A stretch of DNA of 64,000 nt, taken from assembly GCA_964410285.1 (NCBI GenBank), contig CAYPFR010000001.1, positions 620,001 through 684,000 of the forward strand, written 5' to 3'. Below are positions 50,726 to 59,147 of this stretch, one piece after another; position 1 is the stretch's first letter, and each line of letters starts with the position of its first letter. The notes beneath the pieces were generated by a model. It worked only from the letters and a program-made list of their open reading frames with translations, was not told where the DNA came from and did no database searches. The position numbers and the translations under genes were made by a program. Origin of the DNA: Fretibacter sp964410285 (GTDB lineage: Bacteria; Pseudomonadota; Alphaproteobacteria; Caulobacterales; Maricaulaceae).

Positions 50726-52216
50726 ATGTCCAAAAAGAAAAAGAACAAACCCTTTCGCCCCAAAGCCCGCCGTCCGCGCGGGTTTGAGGATAAGCCCCCG
50801 CAGACTTTGCGCGCCGAGCAAGCGCTGATCGCTAAAGCTTTTGCGGTTTACGATGGGCGCGGGTTTGAGCCATTGCAAACGCCGGCTTTTGAATATGCGG
50901 ACGCGCTGGGTAAATTCTTGCCGGACGAAGACCGCCCCAATGCGGGCGTCTTTGCCATGCAAGATGACGATGAGCAATGGATGGCGCTGCGTTATGATCT
51001 GACCGCGCCGATGGCGCGTTATGTCGCCGAGAATTATGACGCGCTATCAAAGCCGTTTCGCCGCTATCAGGCGGGCAGTGTTTACCGCAATGAAAAGCCC
51101 GGACCGGGGCGGTTTCGTGAATTTATTCAATGCGACGCCGATAGCGTTGGCGCGCCGGGCGCCGCCGCCGATGCGGAGATGATTATGGTCGCCGCCGATA
51201 TCATGAAGGCCGTGGGCCTGAAGCCCGCTGAATATCAAGTGCGGATCAATAACCGCAAATTGCTGGACGGAATTCTTGAGGCCTCCGGCGTGCCTAATAC
51301 TGAGGCGGGGGCCGAGCAGCGCCTGCAAGTGCTGCGCGCGATTGATAAGCTTGACCGCCTTGGCGCGGGCGGGGTCGAGGCGCTGCTTGGCGAAGGGCGC
51401 GAAGATGAGAGCGGTGATTATACTCAAGGTGCGGGGCTAAATGCAGCGGGCATAAAGGCCGTGCTTGGCTTTACCACGGCCTCGGCCGGCGGAACCCGCG
51501 AAGAGACAATTGCGGCGCTCGAAGGCCTTGTCGGTCAAAGCGAGCGCGGGGCGGCGGGCGTTAAAGAACTCGCCGATATTGACCGCTTGCTGACGGCTTG
51601 CGGCTACAGCCCTGATCAAGCGGCTTTTGATACCTCGATTGTGCGCGGCCTTGGATATTACACGGGGCCCGTATTCGAAGTCGAGCTTCTGGCCGATATT
51701 CGTGATCGCAAGGGCCGCCCCGTGCGTATTGGTTCCATTGGCGGCGGCGGGCGTTATGACGGGCTTGTCTCGCGCTTTCGCGGGCAGGAAGTTCCAAGCA
51801 CGGGCTTTAGTTTTGGCGTCTCGCGCTTTCTTTCTGCATTGGAGCGCATGGGACACGAAACCGTGGCGCCCAATCCGCCGGTGATTATCTGCGCCTTTGA
51901 CCGCGCGCTGATGCCAGATTATTTCAAAATGGCGGACGAGCTGCGGGCTGCGGGCATACGCGCTGAAGTTTTCATTGGCGCGGGCAATGTCACAAAGCAG
52001 ATGAAATATGCTGATGGCCGCGGCGCGCCGATCGCCATCCTCATGGGGGAGGACGAAATGGCAGCGGGCGAAGTGACGCTCAAGGATCTCGCGCTTGGTA
52101 AGGAGATGGCCAAAGCGATTGAGAGCAATGAAGAATGGCGCAGCAGTCGTCCCGCGCAAGAAAGCTGCGCAAGGGGTGAGCTTATTACCCGCGTAAAGGC
52201 AATGCTCGCGGGGTAG
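50726..52216 (+). CDS. hisS: Histidyl-tRNA synthetase
   Basis: HisRS charges tRNA(His). The 496-residue product is of class II: motif 2 is YRNEKPGPGRFREFIQCDAD near residue 120, the histidine-binding LGYYTGPVFEVE appears near residue 308, and motif 3 with GSIGGGGRYDGLVSRF near residue 335. A C-terminal anticodon-binding domain completes it. The protein begins with a lysine-rich stretch (MSKKKKNKPFRPKARRPRGF). ATG 50726 was preferred to 50687 because the additional 13 residues are unlike any HisRS start. Confidence 0.94.
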   Translation: MSKKKKNKPFRPKARRPRGFEDKPPQTLRAEQALIAKAFAVYDGRGFEPLQTPAFEYADALGKFLPDEDRPNAGVFAMQDDDEQWMALRYDLTAPMARYVAENYDALSKPFRRYQAGSVYRNEKPGPGRFREFIQCDADSVGAPGAAADAEMIMVAADIMKAVGLKPAEYQVRINNRKLLDGILEASGVPNTEAGAEQRLQVLRAIDKLDRLGAGGVEALLGEGREDESGDYTQGAGLNAAGIKAVLGFTTASAGGTREETIAALEGLVGQSERGAAGVKELADIDRLLTACGYSPDQAAFDTSIVRGLGYYTGPVFEVELLADIRDRKGRPVRIGSIGGGGRYDGLVSRFRGQEVPSTGFSFGVSRFLSALERMGHETVAPNPPVIICAFDRALMPDYFKMADELRAAGIRAEVFIGAGNVTKQMKYADGRGAPIAILMGEDEMAAGEVTLKDLALGKEMAKAIESNEEWRSSRPAQESCARGELITRVKAMLAG

Positions 52217-52235
52217 ATTAGCCGGGGAATAGTCA

Positions 52236-52490
52236 ATGAAACTGAGCGAGCCTCCAATGAGCGGCGTGATTGCGGTCTTTGTGTCTTTGGGGCTTGGGAC
52301 ATTGGCGGGGGCTATTTCTGATGCGTCTATTCGCAAACCGATAAAACTGGTTCTTGCTTACGCTTTTATGTTTGGCGTTATTGTTTTGATCCGCTTTCAC
52401 CATAAGAAATCCATGCGAGAACTTGCAGAAATAACCCACCCAGACCGGTCATCTTTCCGTGGCAGAAAACGGTTATTATTCTCTGTGTAG
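52236..52490 (+). CDS. Small hypothetical membrane protein
   Basis: An 84-codon frame starting at ATG 52236 with GGGGA nearby, 19 bases after hisS. The product has two hydrophobic segments (about residues 8-27 and 36-53) and a charged, basic C-terminal tail (HHKKSMRELAE, RGRKR). I do not recognise a family. It could be a real small inner-membrane protein read through from hisS, or chance; the open length alone would not prove it. The downstream gap to the ArsR gene has palindromes. Confidence 0.4.
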   Translation: MKLSEPPMSGVIAVFVSLGLGTLAGAISDASIRKPIKLVLAYAFMFGVIVLIRFHHKKSMRELAEITHPDRSSFRGRKRLLFSV

Positions 52491-52573
52491 TGGGGGGTGC
52501 AATTTTTATGGTCGATTTTTCAACCTATCTCTACAGATTTTTTGAGCTTCCGTAAAATTCTTAAACTTCATTG

Positions 52574-52603
52574 CAAATGCGTGCATTTGTGTGCATATAT
52601 GCA
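52574..52603 (+). promoter_or_regulatory. Two palindromes before the ArsR-alkB pair
   Basis: CAAATGC-GT-GCATTTG (52574-52589) is a perfect 7-bp inverted repeat, and TGCATATATGCA (52592-52603) is a perfect 12-bp palindrome ending two bases before ATG 52606. Both share GCAT halves. Their position at the start of the ArsR gene suits an autorepressor operator that would cover the translation start region. Confidence 0.6.
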
Positions 52604-52605
52604 TT

Positions 52606-52989
52606 ATGAAAAATGATAATTCGCCAAACTCCGCCGCGCATAGAGCCATGGCAGAGGCCGCGATTGCGGTTTTGGATACGCAATTTCACCGCGCTTTGAC
52701 CGATCCTACTCGGGTGCAAATCGTCAAGCGCCTGATCCTTATGGGGGTCTGCGACGTTAGCACAATCGCGAAGGGCCTCTCGCAGGACCGCTCTGTGATC
52801 TCTCGTCATTTAAATACGCTAGAGCGCGCCGGCATTGTGCAATCACGTAAGCAGGGGCGCAGGGTTCTATATGACGTCGATGGGCCGTATATTGTGGATA
52901 AGGTGGCGTCTATAAAGGCGGCCCTGCAGCCCATGGCCGAGCTTTGCATACCTTTTGATACGCTTGAGAAAAATGGAGACGCCGCATGA
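52606..52989 (+). CDS. ArsR-family winged-helix regulator, coupled to alkB
   Basis: A 127-residue regulator of the ArsR/SmtB fold: ALTDPTRVQIVKRLILMG near residue 31, then the recognition helix SQDRSVISRHLNTLERAGIV near residue 59 and a wing with KQGRRVLYDV. Only one cysteine is visible outside the helix area (GVCDVS), plus ELCIPF near the end, so a classic metal site (CxC) is absent and a small-molecule or redox signal is possible. Its last codon overlaps the alkB start by ATGA, so regulator and alkane hydroxylase are made together. ATG 52606 follows the palindromes; the frame also has ATG 52591. Confidence 0.85.
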   Translation: MKNDNSPNSAAHRAMAEAAIAVLDTQFHRALTDPTRVQIVKRLILMGVCDVSTIAKGLSQDRSVISRHLNTLERAGIVQSRKQGRRVLYDVDGPYIVDKVASIKAALQPMAELCIPFDTLEKNGDAA

Positions 52990-54176
52990 GTACCTTTAGC
53001 GCCGCCGCCGAGGATGGCAGCCAAGTAATTTACCGCGATAAAAAGCGCCATCTCTATTGGCTGATTTTGATCTCGCCCATGGTTTCGCTATTGTCGATTT
53101 GGCTCTATTTTGCGCTCGGGAAAAACCCGCTCGCCACCCTAATTCCCGCCATGTTTTTCTATGCCTTTACGCCCATCATGGATTTTATCATGGGGGAGGA
53201 CCCGCATAATCCGCCCGAAGAAGTCGTCAATATAATGGCGGCAGATAATTATTACCGCTTTATCGTTCATGCCCTTGTGTATGTCGCAATTGCGGTTTTT
53301 CTGGCCTTCACTGTTTTTGTCGGCACGCAAGACCTGCCGTGGTGGGCGGTGGCCGCGCTTATCATCGGAGTCGGCAGTAATAGCGGCGGCGTCATGGTCA
53401 TGACCCATGAATTGGGACATAAATCCAATAAGCTAGACCGCCTATCGGCTAAAATTGGCAATATGATTATGGGCTATGGGCATTTTAACATCGAACATAA
53501 TATGGGTCATCATAAATGGGTGGCGACGCCCGAGGACCCGGCCAGCTCCCGCATGGGAGAGAATTTCTATGCCTTTATGCTGCGCGAGCTTACGGGGACA
53601 TTTAAACGGGGCACCGACTTTGAGCGCCAGCGGCTAGTGGCCCAAGGCCGCAGTTTCTGGTCGCCCCGTAATGATGTCCTTCAAGTTTACGCGGTCACCC
53701 TCGGGCTTGCAGCGGTCTTCGCCCTGCTTTTTGGGCCTGCGATTTTGCTCTTTCTTATCCCGCATCATTTTCTCGCTTGGCTGGCGCTCACCCAGGCCAA
53801 TTACGTAGAGCATTACGGACTTATGCGAGAGAAACTTCCAAACGGGCGTTATGAGCGCTGCCAGCCAAAGCATAGCTGGAACACCAATCACACCTATTCC
53901 AACCTTTTGTCTTTTCACTTGCAGCGCCATTCGGATCATCACGCCTATCCGCTGCGCCCCTATCAGGTTTTACGGGATTACAAAGATGTGCCCGCCCTGC
54001 CCACGGGATATGGGGGCTGTTTTGCCATGGCCTTTTTCCCGCCGCTCTGGTTTAAAGTGATGGACAAAAAAGTCATTGATTGGGCGGGCGGTGATCTGTC
54101 CAAGGTTAATATCCACCCGCCGGCGAGAGCCCGACTTCAGGCGCGCTGGGGCAAGGGCAGGCTGACGGCCGCCTGA
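52986..54176 (+). CDS. alkB: Alkane 1-monooxygenase (AlkB family)
   Basis: A 396-residue di-iron membrane hydroxylase that inserts oxygen at the terminal carbon of alkanes. The histidine boxes are complete: HELGHKSN near residue 140, EHNMGHHKW near residue 164, NYVEHYG near residue 271 and LQRHSDHHAYP near residue 315. About six helices precede and separate them. Electron donors (rubredoxin and its reductase) are not in the window. It is translated together with the ArsR-like regulator (ATGA overlap). The gene is a strong hint of hydrocarbon use. The substrate could be medium-chain alkanes or a related hydrophobic compound. Confidence 0.93.
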   Translation: MSTFSAAAEDGSQVIYRDKKRHLYWLILISPMVSLLSIWLYFALGKNPLATLIPAMFFYAFTPIMDFIMGEDPHNPPEEVVNIMAADNYYRFIVHALVYVAIAVFLAFTVFVGTQDLPWWAVAALIIGVGSNSGGVMVMTHELGHKSNKLDRLSAKIGNMIMGYGHFNIEHNMGHHKWVATPEDPASSRMGENFYAFMLRELTGTFKRGTDFERQRLVAQGRSFWSPRNDVLQVYAVTLGLAAVFALLFGPAILLFLIPHHFLAWLALTQANYVEHYGLMREKLPNGRYERCQPKHSWNTNHTYSNLLSFHLQRHSDHHAYPLRPYQVLRDYKDVPALPTGYGGCFAMAFFPPLWFKVMDKKVIDWAGGDLSKVNIHPPARARLQARWGKGRLTAA

Positions 54177-54352
54177 TCCCCGCGTCAATGTAAGTCCCCG
54201 CATCGGGCCGGTGGCCGCTCACAGAAATGTCACGGCCTGTTTACAAAATGCGGGGGGCTTGTGACATGCGCCGGCCGTAAAATCGTTTATGAATCCTGAA
54301 ACAGATGAAGCACATGGCTGTGTTCGCATTGGCCACACTTACATGGGATTGT

Positions 54353-55777
54353 ATGATGAATATTTCAAAACTCGCTCTCGGCGCTGCCGTCAGTCTTTTT
54401 GTACTTGGCGCCGGTTATAGCTACGCCCAGATCGGGCAAACCTCTCCCGCCCAGAGCGCGAAGCGGGCACAGGCCCCGCTTGAACTAAGTTCTCAAGACA
54501 GCGCCTTTCTTCTTTCTCTGCTAAGCCCGGAGCTTTTTGCCAATCCGGCAAAGCAAGCGGAGGCGCTGAGGTCTCGCTGGACCCCGGCCTTTGTTGCGCC
54601 GAGTCTTGAGATATTTAATTTCATTCCGGAGCGCGAAATCCGTGAGCTTGTACTGGAGAAACTCCGCGAGACAACAGGTCAGGATTTTGGCACCAATATC
54701 AATGAATGGTTTCGCTGGCTTTGGAACCAACCCGAGGTGAAAGTCGCAGGCTATGATGATTTCAAGGCCGAATTTTACGGCGTGATTGATCCCAAATTTG
54801 CTAAATATTTTAAAGACCGGGCCGCGAGCGCGCGCATTCGCCTTGATGAAATCCGTTGGGGCGGCGTGCGCCAAGACGGCATTCCGCCGCTGCGCCAGCC
54901 TAAAATGCTCCGTGCATCCGAGGCTGATTATCTAGAAGATGACAATATTGTCTTTGGCATAGAGGTGAACGGTGATGTCCGTGCCTATCCCAAACGCATA
55001 TTGGCATGGCATGAAATGTTTGTGGACACAGTTGGCGGCGTGGACGTGGCCGGCGTCTATTGCACGCTCTGCGGGACAGTGATTTTATACGAAACAGAGG
55101 CAGCAGGCCTTTCCCATACCGTCGGCACAAGCGGCTTTCTCTACCGCTCCAATAAGCTCATGTATGACAAAGCCACGCAGTCGCTTTGGAATACAATCAA
55201 AGGCGAACCCGTGCTTGGACCGCTGGTGGATAAAGGCATTGCCTTGCAGCACCAAAGCGTTGTCACGACGACGTGGGGGGAGTGGAAGCGCCGCCACCCA
55301 ACCACCCAAGTGCTCTCACTTGATACTGGACATCGCCGTGATTACGGCGAAGGCGTTGCCTATCACGAATATTTCGCAACGGACCGCTTGATGTTTAACA
55401 CGCCCTTTAATGATCAGCGCCTCAAGAATAAAGACGAAGTCCTTGCCCTTCGCTTTAAATCAAATCCGCATGAGCAATTAGCCATTTCGGCGGAATATCT
55501 CAAAGATAAACCCGTCTATATGGACCGCATCGGTGATCAAAATATCCTTGTGCTGACGGATAAATCCGGCGGTAACCGCGTCTATGATCCAAAGGGCGTG
55601 CGCTTTAAAAGCTTTGATGGTAATGTCACCGCTATCGATGAGACAGGCAAAAGTTGGCGACTAACAGAAAGCAAGCTCATCTCGGAGGGGAATGAGGCAT
55701 TAAAGCGTCTTCCTTACAGCCGTGCTTTCTGGTTTGGCTGGCATGCCACCTATCCCAAGTCTCGCCTCGTAAAGTAG
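54353..55777 (+). CDS. DUF3179 domain-containing exported protein
   Basis: A 474-residue protein. The N-terminus MMNISKLALGAAVSLFVLG, ending near SYAQ|IG, is a signal peptide. The body has the DUF3179 signature with a VYCTLCGTVILYE cysteine pair near residue 243, HTVGTSGFLYRSN and a C-terminal SRAFWFGWHATYP. The DUF3179 group has no agreed function; the Cys pair may bind metal or redox partners. The frame can start at 54305 but 54353 follows GGGA and gives the signal peptide. It stands alone; the 176-base gap after alkB shows long-range inverted repeats (ATGTCAC/GTGACAT). Confidence 0.85.
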   Translation: MMNISKLALGAAVSLFVLGAGYSYAQIGQTSPAQSAKRAQAPLELSSQDSAFLLSLLSPELFANPAKQAEALRSRWTPAFVAPSLEIFNFIPEREIRELVLEKLRETTGQDFGTNINEWFRWLWNQPEVKVAGYDDFKAEFYGVIDPKFAKYFKDRAASARIRLDEIRWGGVRQDGIPPLRQPKMLRASEADYLEDDNIVFGIEVNGDVRAYPKRILAWHEMFVDTVGGVDVAGVYCTLCGTVILYETEAAGLSHTVGTSGFLYRSNKLMYDKATQSLWNTIKGEPVLGPLVDKGIALQHQSVVTTTWGEWKRRHPTTQVLSLDTGHRRDYGEGVAYHEYFATDRLMFNTPFNDQRLKNKDEVLALRFKSNPHEQLAISAEYLKDKPVYMDRIGDQNILVLTDKSGGNRVYDPKGVRFKSFDGNVTAIDETGKSWRLTESKLISEGNEALKRLPYSRAFWFGWHATYPKSRLVK

Positions 55778-55903
55778 GCCGCGCGCGCGACGGGGATCTA
55801 GAGCGTCAGCTTAATGCCTTTGTAAAATAGGCCGCGCAGCGGTCTAACTTTGATAAAAGTAGGCCGCGCCTGCTGCTGAGGGAAGTCAGCGGCGAGGCGC
55901 GGC
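55775..55903 (+). repeat. Threefold TAGGCCGCGC repeat with stem structures
   Basis: TAGGCCGCGC occurs at 55775-55784 (overlapping the DUF3179 stop codon), 55828-55837 and 55860-55869, each time after AAA or AAAG/AAAA. The second copy forms a short hairpin (TAGGCCGC-GCA-GCGGTCTA, one G-T pair), and the third begins a long imperfect stem with 55886-55903. It separates two convergent genes and may act as a bidirectional termination region. Confidence 0.5.
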
Positions 55904-55911
55904 TATGGCCC

Positions 55912-56400
55912 CTACTTCGTCGCCGGGGATTTTTTTGTGGTTTCGGGGAGGTGTTTTTCAATTCCCTCCAGCCCCTCTACCAAGCTGCTCATGGAGGAAA
56001 GCAGACCGCCCATGGCCTCCTCATCGCCCATCATACCGAGCATGGCTTCGAACGCTTTGTTAAAATCGGGAAGCTCGTCTGGACCTGTTGTCTTTAACGC
56101 GCCGGAGCTTTCCATGCGCTTTGCAAAGGCCTTGCCGGATGTTTCCATATTCGCGCGTACCTTCGGGTCTTTCATAACGCTCATCATTTGTCCCATGATG
56201 GCGTTCATGTCAGGCAGGGATTTGACCATATCATTAATCTCTGCTTGGCTGGGTAATTTAATGTCGTCCAGTTTGGCCGGAACTTTTTGAGGGGCTTCAA
56301 TTTTTTTTGCATCCTTGGGCTCTGGGTGCGCGCCGGCGAGAGCAACTGCAGGCAATAGAGCAGCACCCAAAATAGCGGATATGAAAAAATTTCGTAGCAT
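55912..56400 (-). CDS. Secreted hypothetical protein, methionine-rich
   Basis: A 162-residue protein with a signal peptide, MLRNFFISAILGAALLPAVA, cleaved near ALA|GA (residue 22). The mature part is mostly helical in appearance and has frequent methionines (MNAIMGQMMSVMKD, MLGMMGDEEAMGG), with charged ends. I do not recognise the family. Methionine-rich periplasmic proteins sometimes bind copper or are simply helical chaperone-like; neither can be claimed. It faces the DUF3179 gene tail to tail and diverges from rimM. Confidence 0.6.
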   Translation of the reverse strand: MLRNFFISAILGAALLPAVALAGAHPEPKDAKKIEAPQKVPAKLDDIKLPSQAEINDMVKSLPDMNAIMGQMMSVMKDPKVRANMETSGKAFAKRMESSGALKTTGPDELPDFNKAFEAMLGMMGDEEAMGGLLSSMSSLVEGLEGIEKHLPETTKKSPATK

Positions 56401-56517
56401 AATGTCTCCTTAAAGGCTCGACTGATGGATTTGCGTGTTGCGCTAGTCCGCCGCCGCGCTGATACATAGCTCAAGAGCCAAGTGACATCGCAGCGATTTT
56501 CTATTAACAGGGCCTAG

Positions 56518-57087
56518 ATGAATGAAACCCGAACAAAACTGATCTGCGTGGCCAGCCTCAAAGGGGCATTTGGCGTCAAGGGAGAGGTGCGAGTTAAAAG
56601 CTTTACGGAAGTCCCCGAGGACTGCTTGTCCTTTGGTCCGCTGCTGGGGCAAGATGAGGCAGTGATCTTAACGCCGGCGTCCTACCGCGCGGTCAAGGAT
56701 GGTTTTGCGGTGATGAGCGCCGAAGTCACCACCCCTGAGCAGGCGGATGCCCTGCGGGGGACAAAGCTTTATGTGCGAAAATCTGCGCTGCCGGCGCCGC
56801 AGGAGGAAGAATTTTACTATTCCGACCTCATCGGCATGCAGGTGAAAACCGTGGACGGAAAAAACGCGGGCAAAATTGTGTCGGCTGCGGATTATGGGGC
56901 TGGAGACTTGCTTGAGATAAAACCCAAAGAAGGGCCAAGTTTTTTCCACCCCTTCACCAAAGACGCCGTGCCCAAGGTCGATATGAAGGCGCGCCGAATT
57001 ATTATCAAGATAACAGAGGCAGAAAACGGCAAAGCCCCGAATGGGCAAGAGCAGGCCTATGAGGGGCCGGATGAAACGGACAGTTGA
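56518..57087 (+). CDS. rimM: Ribosome maturation factor RimM
   Basis: RimM helps 30S subunit maturation around the 16S 3' domain. The 189-residue product begins with the conserved ICVASLKGAFGVKGEVRVKSF (near residue 9) and has the linker EEFYYSDLIGMQV near residue 99, followed by the PRC-barrel domain with DLLEIK and the C-terminal PKVDMKARRIIIK. Its normal neighbours rpsP and trmD are missing on both sides: the upstream gene is divergent and the downstream suhB converges. It must have its own promoter in the 117-base gap. Confidence 0.93.
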   Translation: MNETRTKLICVASLKGAFGVKGEVRVKSFTEVPEDCLSFGPLLGQDEAVILTPASYRAVKDGFAVMSAEVTTPEQADALRGTKLYVRKSALPAPQEEEFYYSDLIGMQVKTVDGKNAGKIVSAADYGAGDLLEIKPKEGPSFFHPFTKDAVPKVDMKARRIIIKITEAENGKAPNGQEQAYEGPDETDS

Positions 57088-57107
57088 CTGGCGTGCGGCA
57101 GCGATCG

Positions 57108-57926
57108 CTACTCTACTCGGCCTTTAAAATGCGGCATAAGGGCGGCATTGCTGACTATAGGATCACAGGCCTCAAGCAAATTCCCCCCGCTCAGGCTCTC
57201 TACTTCAAGCCCCGCTTGCTGGCAGATGTAAACGCCAGCGGCAATATCCCATATATTCAAATCCCGTTCCCAATAGCCGTCATAGCGGCCCGCCGCAGTC
57301 CACGCGAGGTCAAGCGCAGCAGAGCCCAGCCGCCTGACGCCCGCGCTCGCGCCCATGACCTGATGAAGCTCTTTCAGAAATTTGCTGTGCCCAGTTTTTC
57401 CGAGGAACGGAATACCAGTCGAGAATAAGCTCTCGGTGAATATCTCGCGCCGGCTAGGACGCAGGCGGCGATCGGCCCCGCCAAGACGGCCGTCGTTCAA
57501 AAACGCGCCCTTATCTTTTTCGGCAAAAAACATCTCGTCGGATATTGGATTATAGACAAGGCCCGCGACGATCTCGTCCTCGCGCTCAAGCGCAATGGAG
57601 ATTGAAAAATGCGGGATGCCATGGAGAAAATTTGTCGTTCCGTCCAGCGGATCAATAATAAAGCGGTGGGTTTTATCCGTGCCCGCGACCTCGCCAGCTT
57701 CTTCCATAAGAAAGCCATAACCCGGGCGATCACGGCGCAGATTTTCAAAGATAATCTCCTCGGATTTTTTATCCGCTTTGGAGACAAAGTCAGCAGGCCC
57801 CTTGCGCGAGACTTGCAGATGTTCGACCTCGCCGAAATCGCGCAGCAATGAGCGAGAGGCCTTACGCGCTGCCGATTGCATCACGCTCATCAGGGGCGAA
57901 AGCCCCGGTATAAATTCACCGGCCAT
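57108..57926 (-). CDS. suhB: Inositol monophosphatase family protein (SuhB-like)
   Basis: A 272-residue phosphatase. Metal motifs are MEEAGEVAG near residue 75 (Glu), IDPLDGTTNFLHG near residue 92 (D-P-x-D-G-x-T) and WDIAAGVYICQQAG near residue 224. It hydrolyses inositol 1-phosphate and similar substrates; in bacteria SuhB also binds RNA polymerase for rRNA antitermination. It converges with rimM across 20 bases and precedes nothing else on its strand; efp lies 48 bases upstream of it, so efp-suhB may form one transcript. Confidence 0.9.
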   Translation of the reverse strand: MAGEFIPGLSPLMSVMQSAARKASRSLLRDFGEVEHLQVSRKGPADFVSKADKKSEEIIFENLRRDRPGYGFLMEEAGEVAGTDKTHRFIIDPLDGTTNFLHGIPHFSISIALEREDEIVAGLVYNPISDEMFFAEKDKGAFLNDGRLGGADRRLRPSRREIFTESLFSTGIPFLGKTGHSKFLKELHQVMGASAGVRRLGSAALDLAWTAAGRYDGYWERDLNIWDIAAGVYICQQAGLEVESLSGGNLLEACDPIVSNAALMPHFKGRVE

Positions 57927-57974
57927 TATATCTTATCTGTCATTATTATGGGTGTTCATTATAGCATTCCAGGA

Positions 57975-58538
57975 TCAGTCCGCGCGTTTCACATAAGAGC
58001 CGTCTTCTGTATTGACGACGATTTTCTCGCCGATGCCAACAAAGGGCGGAACGGATGTGCGCACGCCGTTAACGAGCGTCGCAGGCTTGAAGGAATTGGC
58101 AGCCGTTTGTCCTTTGACAACCGGTTCGGTGTCTTCAATCTCAAGAATGATTTGCTCGGGGATAGAGATGTTGATCGCGCGCTCCTCATAAAATTCGACT
58201 TCAACCTCCATACCGTCGGTGAGGTAGTCCGCCTTGCTGCCAACAAATTCGGCTTGCAGGTGAATTTGCTCGTAATTTTCCGAGTTCATAAACACAAGCA
58301 TGTCGCCTTCAGGATAGAGATAGCTATGGGTTTTTTGCTCAAGGCGAATTTTTTCGACTGTCTCCGCCGCGCGAAAACGCTCATTGAGTTTGCGCCCATC
58401 CAAAAGATTTTTCAGCTCGACTTGATTAAAAGCGCCCCCCTTGCCGGGTTTGACGGCGTTACATTTTACGGCAATCCAGATCGTGTCTTGATGCTTGATG
58501 ATGTTTCCGGGACGGATTTCATTACCGTTCATCTTCAT
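57975..58538 (-). CDS. efp: Elongation factor P
   Basis: EF-P relieves ribosome stalling at polyproline stretches. The 187-residue product starts MKMNGNEIRPGNII and has the modification loop KPGKGGAFNQVEL near residue 32, where the lysine at the tip normally receives beta-lysyl-lysine. The C-terminal OB-fold with VVVNTEDGSYVKRA-like ending is intact. The start at 58538 gives the family length. The divergent GNAT gene begins 123 bases away. Upstream extension to 58565 is not family-like. EpmA/EpmB genes were not seen in the window. Confidence 0.94.
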   Translation of the reverse strand: MKMNGNEIRPGNIIKHQDTIWIAVKCNAVKPGKGGAFNQVELKNLLDGRKLNERFRAAETVEKIRLEQKTHSYLYPEGDMLVFMNSENYEQIHLQAEFVGSKADYLTDGMEVEVEFYEERAINISIPEQIILEIEDTEPVVKGQTAANSFKPATLVNGVRTSVPPFVGIGEKIVVNTEDGSYVKRAD

Positions 58539-58661
58539 GGGAAGGCTCCTCTTGCGCGCGGGCACGCCGCAGTTCAGCGCGGCTTAACAGGCCGTGGCGC
58601 TTTTCGCAATGCATCTTGCGCCAAGGGGGCAAGGTTATTAAGCCAAATTGAAAGGGCAAAA

Positions 58662-59138
58662 ATGGACCATTCGGGAAAAGATAAGGCGCTAAGCGTGCGG
58701 ATTGTAACGGCCAGCAAAGAGGACGCGCCCGCGATTGCGCGGCTGACCCGCGCGGCTTATGCAGATTGGGTGCCGATTTTAGGGCGGGAGCCCCTGCCCA
58801 TGGTTGCGGATTATCAAGCGCTTGTCTTGATCCATAGATTTGATCTTCTTTACCGAGGCGAGGCCTTAGCTGCGCTACTTGAAACCGTTGCTAAAGGGCG
58901 TGATCTTTGGATTGAAAATATTGCCGTTGATCCGCGCGCACAAGGCCGCGGTTACGGCGGGCGCTTGCTTCGCCGCGCCGAGGACATTGCTGCCGCGCAA
59001 GGCTTTGAGCGCCTGACCCTTTACACCAATAAGCTAATGACCAAGAATATTCAGATATATCAGCGCTACGGCTTTGACATAGAAAGGGAAGAGCGCACCC
59101 AAGTCGCTGAAGTGGTATATATGGCAAAGACCCTATAG
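58662..59138 (+). CDS. GNAT-family N-acetyltransferase
   Basis: A 158-residue acetyltransferase. The acetyl-CoA phosphate loop is GRGYGGRLLRRAED near residue 89 (R/Q-x-x-G-x-G/A pattern), following the beta strand IENIAVDPRA. The end, IYQRYGFDIEREER, is the typical GNAT C-terminal segment. The substrate is unknown. ATG 58662 was chosen; the frame is open far upstream, but that region is antisense to efp and not acetyltransferase-like. It converges on apaG across nine bases. Confidence 0.87.
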   Translation: MDHSGKDKALSVRIVTASKEDAPAIARLTRAAYADWVPILGREPLPMVADYQALVLIHRFDLLYRGEALAALLETVAKGRDLWIENIAVDPRAQGRGYGGRLLRRAEDIAAAQGFERLTLYTNKLMTKNIQIYQRYGFDIEREERTQVAEVVYMAKTL

Positions 59139-59147
59139 GGCGTAGCC

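Noticed and set aside
54177..54352. CRP/FNR-type site in the gap between alkB and DUF3179
   Set aside because: ATGTCAC and GTGACAT form a distant inverted repeat, but the half-site spacing does not fit TGTGA-N6-TCACA or TTGAT-N4-ATCAA.
57876..58661. Upstream extension of the GNAT acetyltransferase frame
   Set aside because: The extra 262 codons run antisense to efp and part of suhB and have no acetyltransferase features; the family length starts at 58662.
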